NCBI RefSeq assembly: GCF_001427105.1
Contig: NZ_LMGI01000002.1
Location: 973,025-1,037,024, forward strand
DNA: 64,000 nt
Direction of reading: 5' to 3'
Source: Sphingopyxis sp. Root154
Lineage (GTDB): Bacteria; Pseudomonadota; Alphaproteobacteria; Sphingomonadales; Sphingomonadaceae
Under the pieces are notes generated by a model that was given only the letters and a program-made list of their open reading frames with translations, was not told the DNA's origin and ran no database searches. This document shows, in pieces, positions 26,201 through 35,034 of the stretch. Position 1 is the stretch's first letter; each line of letters opens with the position of its first letter. A program made the translations under genes and the position numbers.

Positions 26201-26374
26201 TTATTTCGCAACCTCGCCCTTCACCGCTTCGGCGCGCCGATCCGCGGCTTTGCGCGCCGCCTCGACCTCCTGCTCAAGACGTTCGGCTTCAATGTCGGCC
26301 TCGCTCCGGATGCTGTCGCGCGCCGGACGCAAGCGCGCGGCCTTATCGTCATGATGCAAGTTAGTTTCTCGCCG
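26201..26374 (-). CDS. Possible small coiled-coil protein
   Basis: A minus-strand frame encodes HHDDKAARLRPARDSIRSEA followed by a highly charged heptad-like helix (IEAERLEQEVEAARKAADRR) and stops at 26201. A start in frame would have to be near 26374 or further upstream at 26428, and neither has a clear ribosome site. The charged helix looks protein-like, but the frame also overlaps a repeated DNA motif at 26345-26363, so part of it may be regulatory DNA. Confidence 0.35.
   Translation of the reverse strand, partial: RRETNLHHDDKAARLRPARDSIRSEADIEAERLEQEVEAARKAADRRAEAVKGEVAK
26345..26363. promoter_or_regulatory. Repeated motif, copy 3 (upstream of the ferritin-like gene)
   Basis: This is the third match to ATCRYCATGATSCANGTTA, 84 bases upstream of the PA2169-type gene, in the same orientation as the two copies near cphA. 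Confidence 0.45.
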
Positions 26375-26447
26375 TGCAGTGCAACTCGCGCTCGGGGCGA
26401 GGGTTGATGCGGCACGACCTTTCGCCATTTTCTAAAAGGATCTCAAA

Positions 26448-26903
26448 ATGTTCGATAACAAGAATGTCGCGACGCTCAACTCATTGATTGCAACCACGCT
26501 CGACAGCGTCGATGGCTATCGCAAGGCCGCCGACGAAGCGAATGCCGCGCAGTTCAAGGACCAGTTTCTGAGCCGCGCGAACGAGCGTCAGGCGGTTGTC
26601 ACGAATTTCCAGGCGAAGGTCCGCGAACTCGGCGGCAATCCCGAAGACGACGGCACCGTTCTCGCGTCGGCGCACCGCGCCTTTCTTGGTCTGCGCGACA
26701 AGCTGACCGGCGAACGCGATGATGCGGCCGTCGTCGCCGAAGTCGAGCGCGGCGAGGACCATATCAAGGCGAAGTTCGAAAGCGCGCTCAAGGACGAGGA
26801 TCTCGATCCGGCGGTGCGCCAGCTGATCCAGACCGCCTTCAACTCGGTGCGCGAAGGCCATGACCAGATGTCGGCGTTGAAGCATCAGCTGAACGCGAAC
26901 TAA
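26448..26903 (+). CDS. PA2169/DUF2383 family four-helix-bundle protein
   Basis: The 151-aa product has the ferritin-like DUF2383 pattern: LNSLIATTLDSVDGYRKAADEA, FLSRANERQAVVTNFQAKVRELGGNPEDDGTVLASAHRAFLGLRDKL, AEVERGEDHIKAKFESALKD and a final VREGHDQMSALKHQL. The fold is a four-helix bundle. Metal binding has been proposed for relatives, and the Glu and His residues at helix positions here would allow it. These genes are usually induced by stress in proteobacteria. It is followed by a well-formed terminator. Confidence 0.88.
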   Translation: MFDNKNVATLNSLIATTLDSVDGYRKAADEANAAQFKDQFLSRANERQAVVTNFQAKVRELGGNPEDDGTVLASAHRAFLGLRDKLTGERDDAAVVAEVERGEDHIKAKFESALKDEDLDPAVRQLIQTAFNSVREGHDQMSALKHQLNAN

Positions 26904-26935
26904 TTCGCGTCCGCTTCGAGCGGAGGAACGAGAAG

Positions 26936-26967
26936 CGGCGGTCCCAATCGATTGGGGCCGCCGTTTC
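26936..26967 (+). terminator. Intrinsic terminator after the ferritin-like gene
   Basis: GGCGGTCCCAAT at 26938-26949 pairs with ATTGGGGCCGCC at 26952-26963 (one G-T pair), extended by a C-G pair, and is followed by GTTTCG. It sits 35 bases after the stop. Confidence 0.7.
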
Positions 26968-27041
26968 GTCGTCGCCTCCTCCGCAAATCTACGTCGGGGA
27001 GCCTCCAGGGCAGTCGCGCGTTTCACCGACGGAGACAGGCT

Positions 27042-27305
27042 ATGGCAAACGGCTGGGCACGCGATGGCGCGGTGCAGGATCAGATCGACGATACGGTGTC
27101 CGACGCGGTGAAGATCGCGCGTGCGCGTCTCCCCACCGGCGACGGCGCCAATTTTTGCGAAGATTGCGGCGAGGACATACCAAACGCACGCCGCTTGGCT
27201 TTGCCCGGAACCCGCACATGCGTCGGCTGCCAGTCGGCGCGCGACGCGGCCGTCCGGCCCGCAGGTATTAACCGCCGCGGTAGCAAGGATAGCCAGCTTC
27301 GATAG
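27042..27305 (+). CDS. DksA/TraR-type C4 zinc-finger protein
   Basis: GGAG lies before the ATG at 27042. The 87-aa product has a short helical N-terminus (DQIDDTVSDAVKIARARL) and a DksA/TraR zinc finger with the four cysteines CEDCGEDIP...CVGCQ. The long coiled coil of DksA is missing, so it belongs with the small TraR-like group. These bind the RNA polymerase secondary channel in known cases; whether this short form does is unknown. Confidence 0.85.
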   Translation: MANGWARDGAVQDQIDDTVSDAVKIARARLPTGDGANFCEDCGEDIPNARRLALPGTRTCVGCQSARDAAVRPAGINRRGSKDSQLR

Positions 27306-27350
27306 TCGCCGTTGGCACGCCGCGACGTAACGCGCGACAGCCAGGCCGGG

Positions 27351-28643
27351 TCAGGCAGCGTTATCGGGCGCTACTTGGGTCGTGGCGGCATCGGGATCGC
27401 GGCCGTGACGGCGGTCGAGAAGCCGCATCGCCGGCGTTACCGTCAAGCCGTGAAGCAGGATCGACAGCAGCACGACCAGCCCGACGATCGCCCAGAGCCG
27501 TGCACTTTCGGCCAGCGCCATATGGTTCACCGCATAGGCAAGATAATAGAAGGAGCCGACGCCTCTGATGCCGAAGAAAGCGAGCGTCAGCTTTTCGGAG
27601 GCAGCTGCCCGCAACCCCGCGAGCGCGATCAGGCCCGCGAGCGGCCTGACGATGAGGATGATCGCGACTGCCGCGACAATATCCTCCGCACGCAGCGGGC
27701 GCAGCAGCCCTTCGACGAGCGCGCCGCCGAACAGGATCAGCAGGACCATCATCGCCAGTCGTTCGACCTGCTCGGTCAGCGCGTGCATTTCATGATTGAA
27801 ATGATGATCGCGGTGCGACCTGCGGAGCGTCAGCGCCGTCACGAAGACCGCGAGAAAGCCGTAGCAGTTGGCGATCTCGGTGACGCCATAGGAAACAAAG
27901 GTTGCGGCGATGGCGATCAGTCCGTCGCCGGTCTTGGCGAACCGGGTTTCGGCGGGGACATGAAAGGTCAGCCAGCCGAAGAGCTTGCCGACCAGCCAGC
28001 CGCCGGCGATGCCGGCACCGATCTCCCACAGGACATTGTGCGCCAGCCATTTGCCCATCCACGGCTCGCCCGTGGCCGCAGCCAGCGCGAGCGCAATTGC
28101 CAGATTGACGAACGGAAAGGCGAGCCCGTCGTTGAGGCCCGCCTCCGAGGTCAGGCCGAACCTGACCTCGTCCTCTTCGCCCGTACGCGGCGGACCGACC
28201 TGCACGTCGCTCGCAAGAACCGGATCGGTCGGTGCGAGGCAAGCGCCGAGCAAGAGCGCGGTGATCCATGGAAGGCCAAGTCCCCAGCCGCCGATGACGG
28301 CAATTGCGGCGATGCTGAGCGGCATGGTGATGGCGAGCAGACGCCATGTCACGCGCCACTGCCGCCAGCTGAACCGGCGGTCGAGCTTGAGCCCTGCGCC
28401 CATCAGGGCAATGATGACGACGAACTCGGTGAAGCGCTCGGTGACGTCGGGATAGTCTATCGGCAGCGGGCGCAGAATGACGCCGGGAAGCGCAAAGATC
28501 GCGCCGCCGATCGCGATGCAGATGATCGGCAGCGACAGCGGCAAGCGCTTCAGCGCAAGCGGCAACCATGCGACGAGCGCGATCAGGACGCCCGCACCGG
28601 TGAGCCAGAGTATATAGGGTTCGGGCGCTGAAAATGTGGGCAC
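27351..28643 (-). CDS. Na+/H+ (or K+/H+) antiporter, CPA1/NhaP type
   Basis: The 430-aa product starts with GTG and has about twelve membrane segments. Landmarks of monovalent cation/proton antiporters are ALMGAGLKLDRRF, LGACLAPTDPVLASDVQVG (the paired acidic/Pro region of helix 5) and LTSEAGLNDGLAFPFVNLAIAL (conserved ion-binding SEAGLNDG). The GIRGVGSFYYLAYAVNH block comes near the C-terminus. It exchanges Na+ or K+ for protons in the inner membrane for pH or salt homeostasis. It converges on the zinc-finger gene with 45 bp between. Confidence 0.92.
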   Translation of the reverse strand: MPTFSAPEPYILWLTGAGVLIALVAWLPLALKRLPLSLPIICIAIGGAIFALPGVILRPLPIDYPDVTERFTEFVVIIALMGAGLKLDRRFSWRQWRVTWRLLAITMPLSIAAIAVIGGWGLGLPWITALLLGACLAPTDPVLASDVQVGPPRTGEEDEVRFGLTSEAGLNDGLAFPFVNLAIALALAAATGEPWMGKWLAHNVLWEIGAGIAGGWLVGKLFGWLTFHVPAETRFAKTGDGLIAIAATFVSYGVTEIANCYGFLAVFVTALTLRRSHRDHHFNHEMHALTEQVERLAMMVLLILFGGALVEGLLRPLRAEDIVAAVAIILIVRPLAGLIALAGLRAAASEKLTLAFFGIRGVGSFYYLAYAVNHMALAESARLWAIVGLVVLLSILLHGLTVTPAMRLLDRRHGRDPDAATTQVAPDNAA

Positions 28644-28690
28644 TGGGTTACAACCGGTGCGCCGATAAAGGGTTCATTCCGATGCCCGCA

Positions 28691-29251
28691 TCAGCTGCGG
28701 ACTGCAGCTTTTATCGGGTCGCGCCAGCTACCGCGCTCGGCAACAAGCGTCAGCGACGCTTCGTTCGCTCCTTGCTTCGATCGATCCGCTCGGACGGCGA
28801 GACGGTCGGATGCGATCCCGCGACCTTCCAGGAAGGTGACCAGTGCATCCGCGCGTTTGCTACTGAGGTCGCCCGCCGCAACGTCTTGGGGGTCTTTGCG
28901 AACGATGAGCACTATGCGCGCGTCGGCCGTCGCGTCGAGCAGGGATGCGAGCGTCGCGGCGTCGCCCAGGCCGGTCCGCGAGAGGACCGCAGTTTCACCC
29001 GTAAAGGTGTCGGATGCCAGGTCTAGGCTCCCGCCTCGGGGGCCCGCGGTAGCTATCCACTCGGCCATTGCGCGAGGGCGCGATCCCTTTGCGGCCACCA
29101 TCGTCGCGCCGTCGGCAAGGGTTATGATATCCCCGCTGCGGCCCGATTGCGCCGGGGCGGCCACCTCTGGATCGCCCTTGCAGGACTGAAGTGCGAGCGC
29201 CGCGGTTGCGGCCAAGTTCAGGGTGATGGCAATCTGTAGGTGCCGGCGCAT
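28691..29251 (-). CDS. OmpA-like lipoprotein
   Basis: The ATG at 29251 has AGGAAA upstream and gives MRRHLQIAITLNLAATAALA with a lipobox-like LQSC at residues 23-26, so it is probably a lipoprotein. The C-terminal half (about 110-186) has an OmpA-like pattern: LASLLDATADARIVLIVR, LSSKRADALVTFLEGRGIASDRLAVRADRS. The canonical peptidoglycan-binding residues are only partly visible, so cell-wall binding is uncertain. It is 47 bp upstream of the antiporter on the same strand and may be co-transcribed with it. Confidence 0.7.
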   Translation of the reverse strand: MRRHLQIAITLNLAATAALALQSCKGDPEVAAPAQSGRSGDIITLADGATMVAAKGSRPRAMAEWIATAGPRGGSLDLASDTFTGETAVLSRTGLGDAATLASLLDATADARIVLIVRKDPQDVAAGDLSSKRADALVTFLEGRGIASDRLAVRADRSKQGANEASLTLVAERGSWRDPIKAAVRS

Positions 29252-29448
29252 AAAGTTTCCTGGTTGAGCTCCCCGTCCCCTTCTACAAAACGCCTGCCGA
29301 TCCCTTCTGTTGCAGCGCGACGCGCAGGAACTTTCATCATAAACCGGCGTTAATCCCATATCCGGACAGGATGAATTGGCGGCGTCCCGCAGCTCTCGCA
29401 TTTGGTGCTCGAGCCTGTGACGGCGCGCGTCTCAAGAGGAGCGTATAT

Positions 29449-29622
29449 ATGTTCAGATGGGCCATCATTTTCGCCGTCGTCGCACTTGTCGCCGCATTGC
29501 TCGGCTTTGGTGGCATCGCCGGGCTCTCCGCCGACTTTGCGAAAATCTTGCTCGTCGTGGCCGTCGTGCTCGTTGTGCTCGGGTTCGTGTTTGGCCGCGG
29601 CGGACGCAAACCCCTCCCATAG
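29449..29622 (+). CDS. DUF1328 (YtjA-type) small membrane protein
   Basis: GAGGAG lies upstream of the ATG at 29449. The 57-aa product has two hydrophobic helices, [20 protein letters not shown] and [20 protein letters not shown], with the typical [13 protein letters not shown] loop of DUF1328. The length matches the family. Its function is unknown; expression is often stress-linked. A strong terminator follows. Confidence 0.9.
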   Translation: MFRWAIIFAVVALVAALLGFGGIAGLSADFAKILLVVAVVLVVLGFVFGRGGRKPLP

Positions 29623-29660
29623 TATCGGGGATCGCTGGATCCTCCCTTTCCCGCGATTCC

Positions 29661-29698
29661 TGCCGGCGAGCTCCACTGGGGCCGCCGGCATTCTTTTA
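29661..29698 (+). terminator. Intrinsic terminator after the DUF1328 gene
   Basis: TGCCGGCG at 29661-29668 pairs with CGCCGGCA at 29683-29690. The inner segment GCTCC-ACT-GGGGC pairs as well, and TTCTTTTA follows. This is the best intrinsic terminator in the window. Confidence 0.85.
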
Positions 29699-29817
29699 TG
29701 GACGCGAAAAAATTCCGCCGACGCGGTCGAAGACCGAACTGGCGGAACAAGGAGGGAGGATTGCGCGAAGAGGTCGCATTTTCAAGGAAGTCCGCCGATC
29801 AGTCGGGACTGAGGACC

Positions 29818-30396
29818 TCAGCTCTTGGACATGATTTTCGAAAGCTCGGTGCGATGCGCTTCCACCACTGGAATGATTTCCCTCGCAGCCTTCTTCAGGC
29901 TCGCGGTGTCGCCGCCCGATGCATAGCCCTGGTGGAGCGCGAGCGCAGCATCATGTGCGGATTTCTGATGCCCAAGATAGACGGCATCGATGTCGGCAGC
30001 GTCGGCGGCTTCGATTTCATTGAGCGTCGTCTGCTGCGCTGAGCCGAGCTTCGGCGGCGTCACCGTGATTTTGGCTTCTTCGGCGGCGGCCTCGACCTTC
30101 GCGGTCGACTTGCCGTGATGATCGATCATCATCTGAGCAAAGGCTTTGACGTCGGCATTGGCCGATTTGGCAAGCAGCGCTTTAGAAGATTCAATTTCCC
30201 ACATATCGCCAGCCCCGGCCTTGGCAATGTAGCCCGCCGCATCGACTGGCGTCGTCGGGGCATCGGTAAGCGGCGGAACATCGGCCTCGGGCACCGTCGC
30301 ATCGGCGACCGTCGTCGTTTCGGTGGGGGCGTTGCCGTCAGCCCCGCTGCACGCCGCCAGCGCAAGGGCGAGCGTTAAGACAAAAGGGCTTTTCAT
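29818..30396 (-). CDS. DUF4142 lipoprotein
   Basis: The ATG at 30396 gives MKSPFVLTLALALAACSG, a lipoprotein signal with lipobox LAAC. After a Thr/Pro/Ala linker, the 192-aa product has the helical DUF4142 domain (about residues 55-190): AKAGAGDMWEIESSKALLAKSANADVKAFAQMMIDHHGKST, and a conserved HQKSAHDAALALHQGYASGG. The MIDHHGK motif is the family hallmark and could bind metal. DUF4142 proteins sit in the periplasm and their function is not established. Confidence 0.9.
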   Translation of the reverse strand: MKSPFVLTLALALAACSGADGNAPTETTTVADATVPEADVPPLTDAPTTPVDAAGYIAKAGAGDMWEIESSKALLAKSANADVKAFAQMMIDHHGKSTAKVEAAAEEAKITVTPPKLGSAQQTTLNEIEAADAADIDAVYLGHQKSAHDAALALHQGYASGGDTASLKKAAREIIPVVEAHRTELSKIMSKS

Positions 30397-30609
30397 AAAT
30401 CTCTCCGTCGCGGCGTTTCTACCCCCGCTTTCTTGCAACACCGGCGGCACCGCGAAGTTCCTCGGCGTACGGCGCGCGCGCTCGCCGCACTCCTACGTGG
30501 CCTGCGACGGGAAAAGTCCATGAGGTCCCGCCGTGGCCCGCGTTGCCTGCTAATCTATCCACTGCCTCGAACGCGGGCTGACGGTGAGCGTTAGTCCACG
30601 TCTCCGGCA

Positions 30610-32694
30610 TCACTTAAGCATTTCGTCGATCTTTCTTGCCAGCACCTGCATTTGAAACGGCTTCGAAATCATCTGCATGTTGGCGCCCAGGAAATCTGTG
30701 CGGGTCTCGGCATTCTGCGCATATGCAGTGATAAACAGGATCGGGAGATCGGGAAGATGCTGGCGCGCGATGTCGGCGAGCTGGCGGCCGTTCATGCTCG
30801 GCAAACCGACATCGGTGATCATGAGATCGAACCGGGCCCCGCTTTCGAGTAGCCGGATCGCGGCATAGGGTTCCGCCGCTTCTACCGCCTTGTAGCCGAG
30901 TTCGCCGAGGACATCGCACACGAGGAGCCGTACCGAGGCGTCATCCTCAACCAGCAGGACGGTCTCGCCGTCACCATGATGGACGGCTGCGGGCGCCTCC
31001 TTCTCGGGTTCGGCCGCCGATCCCGCAACCGGAATGAAAATGCTGACCGCAGTTCCCTTTCCCACTTCGGATTGAATCTTCACGCAACCCTTTGACTGAT
31101 TGACGAACCCATAGACCATCGACAGGCCCAGCCCGGTACCTTGTCCGATCGGCTTGGTCGTGAAGAATGGCTCGAATACCTTGCCGAGAGTCGCGGCATC
31201 CATCCCAATCCCAGTATCCGACACGGTCACCGTGACATAGTTGCCCGGCTCCAGGTCTGGCTGGCTGCCGCACGCGCCGTCATCGAGGTGCGCCAGGCCT
31301 GTTTCGACGAGCAAGGTGCCACCTTCCGGCATGGCATCGCGCGCGTTAATCGCAAGATTGAGCACCGCGCTTTCCAGCTGGTTCATATCGACGATCGCCG
31401 CCGGCAGGTCGTCGGCCAATCGGGTCGATAACATGATCCGCTCGCTCATGGTGCGGCGGAGGAGGTCCTCGAGCGATGCGATAAGCGCGTTGATATCGGT
31501 CGCCCGGCTGTCGAGCGATTGCCGCCGCGAAAAGGCGAGCAGGCGCGCGGTCAGTCCTGCGGCGCGCTGCGCGGAATTGCTCGCGGCATCCATGAAGCGC
31601 TCTAGATCGTCGAGGCGGCCGGTCGCAATTCGGCGCCTCAGAACGTCGATCGCGCCGGTGACGCCGGTGAGCATATTGTTGAAGTCGTGTGCGATACCGC
31701 CAGTAAGCTGGCCGACCGCTTCCATTTTATGCGACTGGCGCAGCGCCTCTTCGGCACGGGCTCGTTCTTCCGCTTCTGCTTCGAGCCGCGCCAGGGCATC
31801 GGTCAATTCGGCGGTGCGTTCCGCGACAAGGGCTTCGAGTTCCTGCGCCGCGTCGGCAAGCGCGGCCTGACCCCGCTTCTGGTCGTCGATATCGACGATG
31901 ACCGAGATCGCGCCGGTTACACGGCCTGCCTCGTCGCGCAGCGGAAGCCCGCTAACGCGCGTCCAGACGCTGTCGCCGCCGGCGGGATGATGCAAAAACT
32001 CTATGCCCTGAATGGTCTCACCCGAAAGAGCGCGTGGGGTCACGAACCGATCACGCAGGATTCGGCTGCCATCCTCCTCATACCCCTCCCACCGCATCTC
32101 GCCGTCAGCGAGCCGCGACGGCGTAACGCCCGTCGGCAGGAAACGCAGGAACTCGGGATTGGCCAGTCTTGTCGCGCCGTCGGGATTAATGAAGGCGATC
32201 CCGACGGGCAGCGCATCGAGCAGTGTAGACAGCTGGGTGCGCTCGCTGGCGAGCTCGGACAATTGATCGCGAATCTCGAACTGCTTCTGCCGCGCGCGCA
32301 TCGCGGAGGCGATCGCGCTGGTCAACGATTCGGCGCTGAGCGGACGCTCTAGAAGAACGACATTGAGCGCGCTGTCCGGAAGCCGGCGCCGAAGGGTTTC
32401 GTGTCCCATCGCCCGGCCGACTTGGCGACCGGTCAGCAGTACAAACGGGATATCGGACCAGGCCGGCTGGGCCTCAAGCGCTCTGTGAAGCGGCCCGAGG
32501 TCAGCGCGAAGAGCTTCTTCGGTGACCAGGATGACGCCGGCGTCGGCATCGATCGCCTCGGCTATGTCCTCCAGCGCCGGGCAAACAGCCGTGTGATAGC
32601 CATGCTGGATGAGCAGATTTGCGACACTCGATGCATCATTGCCATAGGGGGCGCTGATGAGGACCCGATGACCTTCGGAGGCGGACCTGTGCAC
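30610..32694 (-). CDS. Hybrid histidine kinase with C-terminal receiver domain
   Basis: The 694-aa product starts with GTG directly after the TAG of the KaiC-like gene, so the pair is translationally coupled. Domains: an N-terminal receiver-like region without the phosphoacceptor motif (1-130); PAS (about 150-280, LDALPVGIAFINPDGATRLANPEFL); a coiled coil (280-320); HisKA with the phosphorylatable His336 in GGIAHDFNNML; and HATPase (N-box LNLAINARDAMP, G1 DTGIGM, G2 GTGLGLSMVYGF). A receiver (about 578-694) has Asp628 in MITDVGLP and the Lys in ISKPF. There is no membrane segment, so it is cytosolic. It probably acts with the KaiC-like ATPase. Confidence 0.93.
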   Translation of the reverse strand: MHRSASEGHRVLISAPYGNDASSVANLLIQHGYHTAVCPALEDIAEAIDADAGVILVTEEALRADLGPLHRALEAQPAWSDIPFVLLTGRQVGRAMGHETLRRRLPDSALNVVLLERPLSAESLTSAIASAMRARQKQFEIRDQLSELASERTQLSTLLDALPVGIAFINPDGATRLANPEFLRFLPTGVTPSRLADGEMRWEGYEEDGSRILRDRFVTPRALSGETIQGIEFLHHPAGGDSVWTRVSGLPLRDEAGRVTGAISVIVDIDDQKRGQAALADAAQELEALVAERTAELTDALARLEAEAEERARAEEALRQSHKMEAVGQLTGGIAHDFNNMLTGVTGAIDVLRRRIATGRLDDLERFMDAASNSAQRAAGLTARLLAFSRRQSLDSRATDINALIASLEDLLRRTMSERIMLSTRLADDLPAAIVDMNQLESAVLNLAINARDAMPEGGTLLVETGLAHLDDGACGSQPDLEPGNYVTVTVSDTGIGMDAATLGKVFEPFFTTKPIGQGTGLGLSMVYGFVNQSKGCVKIQSEVGKGTAVSIFIPVAGSAAEPEKEAPAAVHHGDGETVLLVEDDASVRLLVCDVLGELGYKAVEAAEPYAAIRLLESGARFDLMITDVGLPSMNGRQLADIARQHLPDLPILFITAYAQNAETRTDFLGANMQMISKPFQMQVLARKIDEMLK

Positions 32695-34188
32695 CTAGCG
32701 CCGATCTTCCATCAGCGGCGCGCTCGATCCGACATATTCGGGAGTGCCCGTCAGGACCCCGCGGAACTCGGATAGCGGCGCGCCGACGCGAATGCCCTTA
32801 GCGTCGATCCGCAGTTCGCGGATCGCATCCTCATGATGACCGCTGCGATTCTTGACGATCGAGATAGCCTTGCGAATGCGACCCTCGCTCTCGAAGAAGC
32901 GCAAAAGCACCACGATGTCGGCGATATAGGAGACGTCCAGACCGTTTGTACTCATCGTACCGAAAAAGCCATGCTGCGGGTTGATCAGGATCGACACGAC
33001 GCCGGCCTGGTTCAGATAGGACAGAAGTTCGTGCAACTGGAGGATCAATTGCCGTTCTTGCGGCATCGCCGTGACATAGCCGTTGAGGCTGTCGATCAGC
33101 GCGAACCGCGCATTGCGCTCCTCGACTTCAGACCGGACCATCGCGGCAAATTGCCCGGGCGCGATCTCGGCAGGATCCATCTGGCGAATGGTCAGCGTGC
33201 CGCTGTCGACGTGGCGCTGCAGATTGATGCCGAAGGCACTCGCCCGGGTGATCATCGTGCCGATGCGCTCGTCGAATTCATAGATGACCGACACCTCGCC
33301 GCGCTCGCACGCCGCATCGAGATATTGGAGCGCGAGCGAGGTCTTGCCAGAACCGGCGGGACCCGTGACCAGCATCGACGTGCCGCGCTGCGGGCCGCCC
33401 GCGAGCATCGCATCAAGTTCGGTGACCCCGCTCGGTACTGGTTCGCCGATGAAGGGCGCATGATGTTCCGACGCGATGAGGCGCGGGAATATATCGATGC
33501 CGCCCTTGCGAAGGACCATGTCGTGATAGCCTGCGACAAAGGCGACCCCGCGCATCTTCTGGACCTGCATGCGCCGCCGCGCCGCCCCGAAATCGAGCGT
33601 CAGCCGCTCCAGGGTAATTACGCCATGACAGAGGCTGTGCAGGTGATTGTCGCGCTCGCCGCTACCGCCGGTCATGTCATCGACGAGCAGCACGGTCGTG
33701 TCGAGCTTCGAGAAGAATTGCTTGAGATGCAGAAGCTGGCGGCGGTAGCGGAGCGAATCCTGCGCCAGCAAGCGGAGCTCGGAAAGGCTATCGAACACAA
33801 CACGCTTGGGCTTCACGCGCTCAACCTGTTCGCGGATCAATTCGATCGTCCGACCAAGCTCCATCTCCCAGCTATGAAGGATCGACTGGTCGCGCCCCGG
33901 CCCCAGGGTTTCTTCGGCCGAGGCGAGTTCGAAGAGCTCCACATCCTCCAGCGACCAGCCGTGCGACCCCGCTACAATCGACAATTCTTCGCTCGTCTCG
34001 GAGAGCGTGATGTAGAGCACGGACTCGCCGCGTTCCGCCCCATCAAGCAGAAATTGCAGCGCGAGTGTGGTCTTGCCCGACCCCGGTATGCCCTCAACCA
34101 GATAGAGGCGGCTGGCGGGCAGCCCGCCACGCAAGATCAAGTCGAGGCCCGAGTTTCCGGACGTAATGCGTTTGTCGTGTACCGTCAT
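32695..34188 (-). CDS. KaiC-like double-domain ATPase
   Basis: The ATG at 34188 gives 497 aa. It holds two RecA-fold KaiC domains, each with a Walker A motif: GIPGSGKTT at about residues 33-41 and GPAGSGKTS near residue 275. Walker B-like strands (KRVVFDSLSELRLL, ARFALIDSLNGYVTA) and the ITSGNSGLDLILRGGLPASRLYLVEG opening are typical. The second domain ends IRKAISIVKNRSGHHEDAIRELRID. Non-cyanobacterial KaiC homologues are often paired with histidine kinases and act in stress or light-related signalling rather than a true clock; kaiA and kaiB are not in this window. The hybrid kinase follows with no spacer. Confidence 0.93.
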   Translation of the reverse strand: MTVHDKRITSGNSGLDLILRGGLPASRLYLVEGIPGSGKTTLALQFLLDGAERGESVLYITLSETSEELSIVAGSHGWSLEDVELFELASAEETLGPGRDQSILHSWEMELGRTIELIREQVERVKPKRVVFDSLSELRLLAQDSLRYRRQLLHLKQFFSKLDTTVLLVDDMTGGSGERDNHLHSLCHGVITLERLTLDFGAARRRMQVQKMRGVAFVAGYHDMVLRKGGIDIFPRLIASEHHAPFIGEPVPSGVTELDAMLAGGPQRGTSMLVTGPAGSGKTSLALQYLDAACERGEVSVIYEFDERIGTMITRASAFGINLQRHVDSGTLTIRQMDPAEIAPGQFAAMVRSEVEERNARFALIDSLNGYVTAMPQERQLILQLHELLSYLNQAGVVSILINPQHGFFGTMSTNGLDVSYIADIVVLLRFFESEGRIRKAISIVKNRSGHHEDAIRELRIDAKGIRVGAPLSEFRGVLTGTPEYVGSSAPLMEDRR

Positions 34189-34381
34189 AAGTGGGTGCGC
34201 CTTGGGTCTGTTGATCACGTGCTCGCGGGACCGATCCTCCGGCAAGCGTCAGCCATGGCATTGAGCCCTGCGGATAGGTGTTTCGATCTTGTTTTCATGA
34301 GGTACAGAACGTGGCCCGGCGCAGTTCGGTTTCATCGCGGGACGATAACCGGCCTGCCGAGACGGTTGAGAATGGATAATT

Positions 34382-34798
34382 TTAATCGTCCGCCCGGCCG
34401 ACCGCGGCCTCGAGTTCGGCGAAGCTGTAGGGCTTGTTGAGCCTGGTCAGGCCGCGCGCTCGCGTGATTGCCTCCGCTGCAAATCCCGTCGCGAGAATGA
34501 TCGATATATCGGGTCGGAGCGAGCGCGCGGCGTCGATCAACTCGCTTCCGGTCATGCCGGGCATGGCGTGATCGGTGATCAGGAGATCGATTTCAGGGCG
34601 ACGCTCAAGACATTCGAGCGCCTCTTGCCCCGAACCCGCTTCAAAAACCGAATGGCCGAGGTCCTCGAGTAGGGCGGCGGTGTTCATCAAGATGATCGGA
34701 TCGTCATCCACCGCAAGGATCGTACGCGCATTCGTCACGGCATCGCGCGGGTCGCCTTTGGTGTCGGCGACCGGTGCCGGAGGGGACGTGGAAATCAT
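34382..34798 (-). CDS. Single-domain response regulator (receiver only)
   Basis: The ATG at 34798 gives 138 aa. After a short disordered N-terminus there is one receiver domain with all key residues: TILAVDDDPII (acidic pocket), the phosphoacceptor Asp in LLITDHAMPGMTG, Thr in IILATGF, and Lys in LNKPYS. There is no output domain. It lies 193 bp upstream of the KaiC-like gene and kinase on the same strand and may be a phosphorylation partner of the hybrid kinase. Confidence 0.9.
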   Translation of the reverse strand: MISTSPPAPVADTKGDPRDAVTNARTILAVDDDPIILMNTAALLEDLGHSVFEAGSGQEALECLERRPEIDLLITDHAMPGMTGSELIDAARSLRPDISIILATGFAAEAITRARGLTRLNKPYSFAELEAAVGRADD

Positions 34799-35034
34799 GT
34801 GATCGCTTTGCAATGGACGGCCCTTTCACCCCTTATACGAGCCCGGAAGCCGCAAGTTCCGTTGCGCTCGAGCAAGCAACGGCAAGTGACCAATCCCATG
34901 ACGGACCAGGGCGAGCGCCAACTTAGCCGCTCCGCACAAGGGGTCGGCATGAACAAGGTGCGGCAAGATGCCAACGGGCGGTGACACACACCTACCGCCA
35001 GCGCCGGTCGCAGGCGTGCGGAGCACGCCGCCCG

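Noticed and set aside
27312..28631. 439-codon plus-strand frame opposite the antiporter
   Set aside because: The antiporter strand carries membrane helices and the SEAGLNDG motif; the opposite strand gives a hydrophilic Gln/Arg-rich shadow.
32833..34440. 535-codon plus-strand frame opposite the KaiC-like gene
   Set aside because: Antisense to two intact Walker A domains, and with no domain pattern.
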